DNA of 59,675 bases from a virus: the IMG/VR virus record IMGVR_UViG_3300028563_000023, positions 1 to 59,675 of that record, one strand, 5' to 3'. Within the stretch, counting starts at the first letter, position 1; the number at the start of each line of letters is the position of its first letter. Positions 24,472-30,949 of the stretch are shown one piece after another. A program made the translations under genes and the position numbers. The notes below the pieces were generated by a model, which ran no database searches, was not told the DNA's origin, and was given only the letters and a program-made list of their open reading frames with translations.

Positions 24472-25479
24472 GTGACGCAAACAGTCGGCTACGGGCCACT
24501 GCTTCGCCGTGACGGCCCTCCCCCGCAGGGACGCAACAACACCCTCCTGCAGGTCGTCGCCGACATGGGGCTGCTCATCACCGACGACGACGGCCACTGG
24601 CGGAACGGGATCTGGCTGCAGAGCTACACCGCAGACCAGGCTGGCGGCTTCGACCCGTGCGGTACCGGCTCCGACCATCTCAAGGTCGAAGGCTCCACCC
24701 CGCTGCTGCCCGAGTTCGGCCCGGTCGAGATCTACTTCCCCGAAACGTGCACCGCCAGCGTCGTGGGGCCACCGCCGGAACTCGAGCCGCCAAGATCCAA
24801 CCCGTTCCCCGACGACAGCCTGTTCAACGCCTACTCGGCTGTCGCCGACGCGCGCGCACGCGGCCTGACCGATCCTGGCGCACGGCAGGAGCTCGCCGCC
24901 GCGAACGAGGACTTCTGGTTCACGAGGCGGGCCGTCATCCAGCTGGGCGGAACCGAAGAGGCCGCGATCGAGAACGTACTCGCCACCGGCGGCGCAGTCC
25001 CAGCAAACCCGCATCTCACCGACGCCAACCTCGACCAGTTGAACGGCGGCGGAGCAACCAACCCAGTCGAAGGGCTGGCGCTACTCGAGGAGACGATCGG
25101 CGGCACGAAGAAAGGCGGCATCATCCACGCCGCCCCCGCCACGATCGCCTACTGGTCGTGGTACCGGCTCATTCAGGAGCCGACCAAGGAGGGCGACCTC
25201 TATACCCTCTCCGGCACCCCGGTCGTCTGCGGCTACGGCTACATCGGCGCACACCCGGACGGCGGCTCCGCCCCCTCCGACACCGAAGACTGGGCGTTCG
25301 CGACCGGCCCCATCAAGATCTGGCGGGAGCCTGCGATCACCCTCTACCCCGGCAGCTACCGGGAAGCGCTCGACCGGCACACGAACACGCTGACGTATAG
25401 AGCCGAACGGACTTACGTGATTTCCTGGGACACAGTTTTGCAGGCAGGAATTCTAATTGACCGGGCGAGCAAGCCCTAA
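24472..25479 (+). CDS. Capsid-downstream virion structural protein
   Basis: 335 aa. Contains the pattern found in the gene behind the capsid gene of many actinophages as I recall them: GGFDPCGTGSDHL, EIYFPETCTAS, ARQELAAANEDFWFTRR, EGLALLEETIGGTKKGGIIHA and WAFATGPIKIWRE. The fold is not known to me. GTG start after a GGGAGGG-like Shine-Dalgarno. Head vertex or head-tail structural role inferred. Confidence 0.65.
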   Translation: MTQTVGYGPLLRRDGPPPQGRNNTLLQVVADMGLLITDDDGHWRNGIWLQSYTADQAGGFDPCGTGSDHLKVEGSTPLLPEFGPVEIYFPETCTASVVGPPPELEPPRSNPFPDDSLFNAYSAVADARARGLTDPGARQELAAANEDFWFTRRAVIQLGGTEEAAIENVLATGGAVPANPHLTDANLDQLNGGGATNPVEGLALLEETIGGTKKGGIIHAAPATIAYWSWYRLIQEPTKEGDLYTLSGTPVVCGYGYIGAHPDGGSAPSDTEDWAFATGPIKIWREPAITLYPGSYREALDRHTNTLTYRAERTYVISWDTVLQAGILIDRASKP

Positions 25480-25507
25480 TTCTCAGCGCGAAAGGGAGGG
25501 AACGAAA

Positions 25508-26197
25508 TTGTCAATTCATTGCGTCGACAGCATCAAAATCTGCGCGTTGAGAATCACGCTTCTCGACGATCTCGGAAACACGGCGACTGGGCCGAACAAT
25601 TACGTCAGTACGAACCGTGAGTCGCAGCTGCAGTACACGGGCGTCACCGACAAGGGCAAGGATCTCTTCTACCGCAACGGCTGCGACCTGCCGCTCGCGA
25701 ACTACAAGAGCCCCGACCTGCTCCGCCGCTTCGACCTGCAGGTCGACCTGTACTCGCTCGAGCCGGCAGTGCAGTCGATCATGCTCGGTGCGCCGGTGCT
25801 CGACGACGCCGACGGCAACCCCGTCGGCTTCGAGTACGCGCTGCAGGACTGCCCCACAGACATCCCGCCGCCGCTCGTCGCGGTCGAGGCGTGGTCGTGG
25901 TCGTGGGACTGCGACGCGCAGGTGCCGGAGGTGCCGTACTGGTACTACGTCTGGCCGATGGTGCAGTGGGCCACCGATCAGGCGAACGTGCTGCAGACGG
26001 ACATCCTCGCGCCGAAGCTGACCGGGTTCACCCGGCGCAACCCTCTCTGGGGGCACGGTCCCTACGGGGGCGTTGTGCAGGGGCCGGCTGGTGGCCCGAC
26101 GTTCGAGTCTTCGACAGGCGGCCCGGCCGTGTTCCTGACGAGCACCGCGCCGCCTGATGCAGTCTGCGGATTTTCCACGGTGACGCCCGGCAGTTAA
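25508..26197 (+). CDS. Major tail tube-like protein
   Basis: 229 aa from TTG 25508 (GGGAGGG Shine-Dalgarno at 25494-25500); a longer frame from 25457 overlaps the previous gene. The features are those of actinophage major tail proteins: CALRITLLDDLGNTATGP, strands with a NGCDLPL segment, SPDLLRRFDLQVDLYSLEPA and the conserved VLDDADGNPVGFEY. The C-terminal half (PYWYYVWPMVQW, LWGHGPYGGV) is also typical. Its position before the connectors, rather than after them, is unusual. Confidence 0.7.
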   Translation: MSIHCVDSIKICALRITLLDDLGNTATGPNNYVSTNRESQLQYTGVTDKGKDLFYRNGCDLPLANYKSPDLLRRFDLQVDLYSLEPAVQSIMLGAPVLDDADGNPVGFEYALQDCPTDIPPPLVAVEAWSWSWDCDAQVPEVPYWYYVWPMVQWATDQANVLQTDILAPKLTGFTRRNPLWGHGPYGGVVQGPAGGPTFESSTGGPAVFLTSTAPPDAVCGFSTVTPGS

Positions 26198-26200
26198 TAT
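26195..26200 (+). promoter_or_regulatory. Leaderless-type -10 box TAATAT before an HNH gene
   Basis: TAATAT ends 8 nt before the GTG at 26209 and overlaps the end of the preceding gene. The HNH gene may have brought its own promoter. Confidence 0.45.
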
Positions 26201-26208
26201 GCGGGTTC

Positions 26209-26604
26209 GTGGCGAAGAAGAAGATCGTTCATGGCACTCGCAACACATACGAGCGCCACGGCTGCCGATGTGACGAATGCCGCGCGGTCAACGCCGCTCG
26301 CTCTCAGTCTTACCGTGATGCCAATCCGGAGGAGATGCGAGCGGCAGACCGTGCCAAGTACCATCGGCACAAGAATCGAATCAGCGCCAAGAAGCGAGCG
26401 AACTATGACCCCGAGAAGACTCGCGCTCAGAACCAGGCGAAGTACGCGATCCGAAAAGGCGTTCTCGTTCGTGGCCCCTGCGAAGTCGGCATTGATTGTC
26501 GCGGTGCGATCCAAGCCCACCATGACGATTACTCGAAGCCGCTTGACGTGCGCTGGCTTTGTCGGCGGCATCACGCCATGCATCACGTCGCTCTCGGTAG
26601 GTAG
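26209..26604 (+). CDS. HNH-type homing endonuclease, zinc-finger N-terminus
   Basis: 131 aa. HGTRNTYERHGCRCDECRAVN is a small zinc motif common in actinophage proteins. After a Lys/Arg-rich spacer comes CEVGIDCRGAIQAHHDDYSKPLDV then WLCRRHHAMHH, a treble-clef HNH core with paired Cys/His. Clearly lower GC than flanking structural genes; inserted between tail-tube and decoration genes. Confidence 0.8.
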   Translation: MAKKKIVHGTRNTYERHGCRCDECRAVNAARSQSYRDANPEEMRAADRAKYHRHKNRISAKKRANYDPEKTRAQNQAKYAIRKGVLVRGPCEVGIDCRGAIQAHHDDYSKPLDVRWLCRRHHAMHHVALGR

Positions 26605-26619
26605 CTGCGGGGCGGTCGT

Positions 26620-27201
26620 ATGACCGACGAGATTCGTTTCCAGACCGGGTTCCGCGGTGCGCCTACCGGGGAGCCCGGTCTCGTCATGCACCTGGACGGC
26701 ACCGTTTGGCTGGTCGCGCCTGACGGGTCGGAGACACAACTGTCGCCCGGAGCCAGTGCTCCATCGATAGTGCAGTTCGTCGCCCAAGCGCAAAGCATTT
26801 ACGACACCCTGGATCTGCTTCTGACCATTCCGAACGACCCGGTTTCTCAGGCATACGGCGAAATCAAGATGCCGTTCACTTCGTCCCCGGCACTTTATGC
26901 TGCTTCTGACAACGTTGCGACGTTTTCGCGGTTCACAGTCGAGCGGGTAGACACACGCCACGACTCATACATCATCGAAGCGCAAATGATCGTTACGAAT
27001 GCCGATCAGTCGGAACATGCAGTGCTGAACGGAACGGCAACGGCCGGCAACGGGGTAGAGCTTGACACGGCGACAATCAATAGCTCCGATCTATCGCCAA
27101 CGATCATCGGAGATGATCTTTCTTGGGATGGATCGAATGTCGTATCTGCGGCCGGTGGCACGTATTCCGTGCAGATGATCTACTCGTCCATCTGGGATTG
27201 A
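26620..27201 (+). CDS. Virion-associated protein sharing an N-terminus with 19970-20515
   Basis: 193 aa. Residues 7-42 (FQTGFRG...PGLVMHLDGTVWLVAPDGSETQL) match the start of the protein at 19970. After SPGASAPS the sequences are unrelated. The remainder is beta-rich (VTNADQSEHAVLNGTATAG) and somewhat less GC-rich. Suggests a shared anchor carrying different displayed domains. Confidence 0.55.
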   Translation: MTDEIRFQTGFRGAPTGEPGLVMHLDGTVWLVAPDGSETQLSPGASAPSIVQFVAQAQSIYDTLDLLLTIPNDPVSQAYGEIKMPFTSSPALYAASDNVATFSRFTVERVDTRHDSYIIEAQMIVTNADQSEHAVLNGTATAGNGVELDTATINSSDLSPTIIGDDLSWDGSNVVSAAGGTYSVQMIYSSIWD

Positions 27202-27209
27202 ACGCTTAG

Positions 27210-28382
27210 ATGGCTCCTCCCGGAACCGAATACCAGCAGGGCAACCCCGTCACGATCGTCGAGACGTTCTTCGGCGACGACGGATCGACACCAGAGGATC
27301 CAGACACCGTCACGGTGCGGCTGCGCCTTCCCGACGACACGCTCGAAACGTTCGTCTACGGCGTCGATGTGCAGGTGACGAGGCTCTCGGCCGGCGTCTA
27401 CCAGTTCGCCTACGGCGTGCCCCCACTCGCCTACGAGTACCACGGCGACTTCGTCGGCACCGTCGGCTCGACGGTCGGCTGGACGCTCCCGTTCGACTTC
27501 TACGTCATCCCGTCCAGTGTCGTGCCGCCCGACGGGCCACCCGGCCCGCAGCTGCCGCCCTGCCAAGCCTGGATCAGCGGCGACGACCTGCAGTGCTCCG
27601 GCATCGACGCGTTCGACAAGCAGCAGCGCGACGAACTTGCCGTGTCCGCGTCGATGTTGATGTTCGAGCTCTCCGCACGCCAGTTCTACGGCATCTGCGG
27701 ACCCGTCACCGTGAGGCCGTGCCGGAGCGCCTGCGCAGGCCGTGCAGGCTGGGGATCCTGGATCTGGACGTGGGGCTACTGGTCTGGCGACTGGGGCTAC
27801 GACTGGTTCTGGGGCAACCAGGAGGGCGGACGGCTCTGCTCGTGCGGCTATGACTCAACGGTCGAGCTCGCCGGCTACCCGGTGACGGAGATCACCGAGG
27901 TCAAGATCGACGGGCAGGTGCTGCCGCCGACATTCACGGGGGGCGCCCCGCAGTACCGGCTCGACCAGGATCGCTACCTGACCCGGATGAGCGACCCCGA
28001 CAACGCGAACATGCCGCTTCACTGGCCGGGCTGCCAGCGTCTCGACCTGCAGGACGACCAGCCGGGCACCTGGAGCGTCTCCTACCGTTACGGGGTCGCG
28101 CCGCCGCCGCTCGGGATCAGCGCGGCGAAGCAGATCGCATGCCAGCTGATGCTCGCCGAGTCCGGCCAGAACTGCGCGCTGCCCGCGAAGGTGTCGCGGC
28201 TGGTGCGGCAGGGCGCGACGATCGATCTGATCACACCCCTCGCCGACATGCTCCGCGCCGGCAAGACCGGCCTGTTCGCCGTCGACTCATTCATCGCCGC
28301 GTACAACCCCTACGGGCTGCGTCGCCGTCCTGCGGTGTTCAGCCCGGACGTGCCGCTGCCGGTGCGTGTCGGGAACGCTTGA
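27210..28382 (+). CDS. Head-to-tail adaptor with extra N-terminal beta domain
   Basis: 390 aa. Residues about 125-390 match actinophage head-to-tail adaptors: LAVSASMLMFELSARQFYGI, GPVTVRPC, CSCGYDSTVELAGYPVTEI, TEVKIDGQVLP, LHWPGCQRLDLQ and the end YNPYGLRRRPAVFSPD. The first 115 residues are an added Ig/FN3-like sandwich (NPVTIVETFFGDDG, PDTVTVRLRLPDD, SAGVYQFAYGV) not usually part of this protein. An aromatic insert (WGSWIWTWGYWSGDWGYDWF) is also unusual. Joins portal to tail. Confidence 0.85.
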   Translation: MAPPGTEYQQGNPVTIVETFFGDDGSTPEDPDTVTVRLRLPDDTLETFVYGVDVQVTRLSAGVYQFAYGVPPLAYEYHGDFVGTVGSTVGWTLPFDFYVIPSSVVPPDGPPGPQLPPCQAWISGDDLQCSGIDAFDKQQRDELAVSASMLMFELSARQFYGICGPVTVRPCRSACAGRAGWGSWIWTWGYWSGDWGYDWFWGNQEGGRLCSCGYDSTVELAGYPVTEITEVKIDGQVLPPTFTGGAPQYRLDQDRYLTRMSDPDNANMPLHWPGCQRLDLQDDQPGTWSVSYRYGVAPPPLGISAAKQIACQLMLAESGQNCALPAKVSRLVRQGATIDLITPLADMLRAGKTGLFAVDSFIAAYNPYGLRRRPAVFSPDVPLPVRVGNA

Positions 28383-28927
28383 CCGTCACACCTTCCACCG
28401 TCTCATCGATGTTCGACCTGGCCGTCGACTTCCTCGACGCGGTCGTGGCTGCGATGGCGACCACCGAGGAGGGCATCGTCGGCCTCTCGTCGTATGTGAC
28501 GCTCGGCCAGCCGGCGCTCGCGTCCGACTGCGACCAGGCGATCGTCCAGGTTGTCGGATTGGGCGAGGGCGCTACGTCGCCGACGACACCGCCGGAGGCG
28601 ACCGGGATGCGCCACTCGCGCGGACGGCTGAACCTCGTCACGTTCACCGCCTACGCGCTCCGCTGCTCGGCGATCACCCGCGGCAACGGCCAGGTCGTCG
28701 AACTCCCGTCGTTCGCTGAGTTGAAGGAGGTCGCGAAGATCGGCTACGAGGACGGCTGGGCGATCTGGAACTACGTCACTCGCGCGATCGACCGCGGCAC
28801 GTTGTTCGGAGGCCCGTGTTCGGTCGTGCACTTCGACGGTGGCATTCCGTTCACGCCCGAGGCGGGACTTGGCGGCTGGCTCTTCACTCTCAGAGTAGAG
28901 TTGCAAGGATATGACCCGCTGGCGTAG
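28379..28927 (+). CDS. Head-tail connector / tail terminator-like protein
   Basis: 182 aa from TTG 28379, overlapping the previous stop. Features: DLAVDFLDAVVAAM, LASDCDQAIVQVVGLGEG, the RGRLNLVTFTAYALRCSAIT strands and the C-terminal LFTLRVELQGYDPLA. The CDQ-IVQV and Cys-rich strand pattern is that of the neck/tail completion protein after the adaptor in actinophages. Its end, with GATATGACCC, abuts an HNH remnant. Confidence 0.65.
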   Translation: MTVTPSTVSSMFDLAVDFLDAVVAAMATTEEGIVGLSSYVTLGQPALASDCDQAIVQVVGLGEGATSPTTPPEATGMRHSRGRLNLVTFTAYALRCSAITRGNGQVVELPSFAELKEVAKIGYEDGWAIWNYVTRAIDRGTLFGGPCSVVHFDGGIPFTPEAGLGGWLFTLRVELQGYDPLA

Positions 28928-29163
28928 TGGCTAGAGCGCACACGATCCACCGCGGTCGAGACAATCCAGCGTGGAAGGGCGGACGGTCGATCAACCATCA
29001 CGGCTATGTGCTCATCCGCCGGCCGGAGCATCCACGCAGTCATGCGGGATATGTATCCCGACTCTTCCGTCGAGCCGAGATTGCCGAATGGTATGGGATC
29101 AGCCTCGGCACTCTTAAGGATGTGGTCGCAGGTCGAACATGGCCCGAAAGCCTTGCGCCGTGA
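28927..29163 (+). pseudogene. Internally deleted HNH homing endonuclease remnant
   Basis: 78 aa. The N-terminus NPAWKGGRSINHHGYVLIRRPEHPRSHAGYV is the usual opening of phage HNH enzymes, which normally continue with EHRLVMExH and an HHINGxxxDNR core. Here it jumps directly to a C-terminal HTH (EIAEWYGISLGTLKDVVAGRTW). The whole catalytic HNH segment is missing although the frame is open. It may be inactive or a DNA-binding leftover. Wedged with 1- and 4-nt overlaps between connector genes. Confidence 0.7.
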
Positions 29164-29537
29164 GCGAGATCGTCTGGGATCAGGCTGCGCTCTTCGCCGT
29201 ACTGAACAGCCCGAACGGATTCGTCGCCAAGGATCTCCTCCGCCGTGGCGTCGCGGTCGAGTCGGCGGCGAAGATCTTCGCGTCCGGGAACGGTGGCGGC
29301 CCGCACGTCCAGACCGGCCGGTTGCGCGCGTCGATCACGCACGGGCTCGGAGAAGACGGGCTGGGTCTGTATTGCGATGTTGGGACTAACGTTGAATATG
29401 CCCCTTACGTCGAACTGGGGCACGAAAATACGGCTCATGTTTACCCGAGACGCGGGGGAGGATTCGGTTACGTGAGCGATAGACCGACTAAGGCCTTCCC
29501 CTTCTTGCGGCCCGCTCTGCGTGCTGGTGTTCTGTGA
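29160..29537 (+). CDS. HK97 gp10-like neck/tail protein
   Basis: 125 aa from GTG 29160. LLRRGVAVESAAKIFA, HVQTGRLRASITHGL, LYCDVGTNVEYAPYVELGH and KAFPFLRPALRAG reproduce the HK97-gp10 family pattern in order. Acts at the head-tail joint. Its last 50 nt overlap the end of the HNH gene on the other strand. Confidence 0.85.
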   Translation: MSEIVWDQAALFAVLNSPNGFVAKDLLRRGVAVESAAKIFASGNGGGPHVQTGRLRASITHGLGEDGLGLYCDVGTNVEYAPYVELGHENTAHVYPRRGGGFGYVSDRPTKAFPFLRPALRAGVL

Positions 29538-30093
29538 GCCATGTTCGGTCGTTCCAGATGTGGCTTATCGTTGCTTTGCAAACGCCGAACTCAACCGCCA
29601 GAGCCTTCCGTGCCTCTCCCATCGCAACGCGACGGCGAATCTCTTGCGCCTTCGCGAGCGTCAACTGGGCACGGTCTCCGCGCCTGATGTTCTCGGTGTG
29701 AGTCACGGGTTCTAAGTGCTCGGGGTTGACGCACCCTCGGTTCTTGCAGAGATGATCAGGCTCAAGACCGTCCGGAATCGGGCCGACGAAGTGCCTGTAA
29801 AAGAAACCGTGCGCCTCGACGAACTTGTGCGTGTCGGGATCCCACATGCGTCCGTAGCCGCTCGGACGTTTGCTCCTAAGCCAGCACCAGCACGGAGTCA
29901 AGTAGCCGCAGTCGCGTATCTCGTAACGCTGATCAAGCGGCTCGAACGGGCGATGGTCGGGATTGTGGCCGGCGCGAAACTTTCGAGGTTCGCCCTTCAC
30001 GTAGCCGCGAAGCGTGTCAGTCTTCGGAATGATCGCCGTCATCTCGCCGCATCCGCATTGGCAGTAGCCGTAGGGGATAGGATCGCCGAGCAC
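29488..30093 (-). CDS. HNH endonuclease, reverse orientation
   Basis: 201 aa. N-terminal zinc motif YCQCGCG, then the HNH core GPIPDGLEPDHLCKNRGCVN followed by PEHLEPVTHTENIRRG (about 108-145), the canonical phage HNH signature. The C-terminal HTH is LTLAKAQEIRRRVAMGE then FGVCKATISHIWNDRTW. GTG start at 30093 chosen because AAGGAGG precedes it on the minus strand; the longer frame from 30156 has none. It interrupts the connector/tail operon antisense, and its base composition is less GC-rich. Confidence 0.88.
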   Translation of the reverse strand: MLGDPIPYGYCQCGCGEMTAIIPKTDTLRGYVKGEPRKFRAGHNPDHRPFEPLDQRYEIRDCGYLTPCWCWLRSKRPSGYGRMWDPDTHKFVEAHGFFYRHFVGPIPDGLEPDHLCKNRGCVNPEHLEPVTHTENIRRGDRAQLTLAKAQEIRRRVAMGEARKALAVEFGVCKATISHIWNDRTWLTEHQHAERAARRGRP

Positions 30094-30215
30094 GCAGCCT
30101 CCTTGCCGAGGTTGTTGTGGGGGAGCGCGGAGAGCCGATCGCCGCGCTCCCCGCACTCTATCGGGTGGTGGTTTAGAGTGACGCGCACACTTAACCCATC
30201 CAGCGGAGGCAGCAA
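30094..30215. other. Intergenic gap with a strong hairpin between HNH and tail chaperone genes
   Basis: GGGGAGCGCGG (30120-30130) pairs perfectly with CCGCGCTCCCC (30142-30152), an 11-bp stem with an 11-nt loop. It may terminate readthrough before the tail genes. A TAGAGT (30174-30179) follows, and GGAGG lies at 30203-30207 before the GTG at 30216. The rest shows nothing further. Confidence 0.5.
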
Positions 30216-30707
30216 GTGACCGATCCGGATCCGTGGCTCGTCCAGTTCAACGAAAAGCGGCGACTCGCCAAAGAGGCAGAGAAGTCGTTCGAGGTTGAAG
30301 GCGAGACCATCTACTACAAGCCGTTTGTCGCGCCCGAGGTCGGGCTTCGCCGGCAGGCATTCCAGGACAAGATCAACGCCTACGTCGAGATCGTCGCCGA
30401 GGCACAGGCGTCCGGCAAGCCGATTCCCGAAATGGGCGTCGACAACGAGACGATGCTCGCCATCTCCGAATCGGTGATCTACGACTGCCTCGCGCCCGAG
30501 TCATTTAAGACCTGGGAGAAGCTGCGCGATCCGAAAAATCCAGAGCCGCTAGGGCTTCTGGAGATCTGGCACTTCTCTGGGTTCATCCTGTCGAAGGTGA
30601 CCAACCTCCCTACCGACGCGCCACCCGCCTCCTCGAATGGGCATCAGGGCGGCGCGCGCACATCGAGGGCCGGATCCTCCTCCAGGGCGGCAGCCCGCAA
30701 GCGCTGA
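30216..30707 (+). CDS. Tail assembly chaperone, short form (gpG-like)
   Basis: 163 aa. KSFEVEGETIYYKPFVAPEV start, a helical middle with LAPESFKTWEKLRDPKNPEP and LEIWHFSGFILSKVTNLPTD near the end, typical of the first tail chaperone before a tape measure. The C-terminal SSNGHQGGARTSRAGSS tail is low complexity and looks like what is read when the ribosome does not shift. GTG start. Folds around the tape measure during tail assembly. Confidence 0.8.
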   Translation: MTDPDPWLVQFNEKRRLAKEAEKSFEVEGETIYYKPFVAPEVGLRRQAFQDKINAYVEIVAEAQASGKPIPEMGVDNETMLAISESVIYDCLAPESFKTWEKLRDPKNPEPLGLLEIWHFSGFILSKVTNLPTDAPPASSNGHQGGARTSRAGSSSRAAARKR

Positions 30708-30949
30708 CCCTGCATGACTACCTCAACGTCGCCTACGCGCTCTATGTCGAACAGTCAACCCCACAAGGGATGTCGCCCATCGAGGTCATCGAACGGCTCG
30801 AGGAGAGCCTCAACGAGCCTCTGCCCGACGAGGTCTCAGCCGACGAGCTCGAGCGGCGTCGCCGGCGCAAGATCGCCGAAGAGAACCGTGCGGCAACGGA
30901 ACGGCTCGCCGGCGTGATGAACCTGGAAAGGGATCCGCGGCGTGCCTGA
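30216..30949 (+). CDS. Tail assembly chaperone, -1 frameshift product (gpGT-like)
   Basis: In the -1 frame an uninterrupted reading continues past 30707: RLLEWASGRRAHIEGRILLQ, GGSPQALTLHDYLNVAYALY, then a charged helix ending DPRRA at the TGA 30947-30949. There is no convincing independent start for this second frame. HIEGRILLQGG and LHDYL are the usual T-part motifs. The conserved zero-frame text ends at LPTDAP, so the shift should occur about 30600-30640; CCACCC (30620-30625) lies there but is not a canonical slippery heptamer. Confidence 0.75.

Noticed and set aside
29716-30219. 167-aa + strand frame opposite the HNH gene
   Set aside because: The minus strand has a perfect HNH-HTH protein with a Shine-Dalgarno; the + frame has neither domain nor start signal.
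30533-30539. GAAAAAT as the tail chaperone slippery site
   Set aside because: It precedes the conserved zero-frame LEIWHFSGF...LPTD segment, which would then be lost from the long product.
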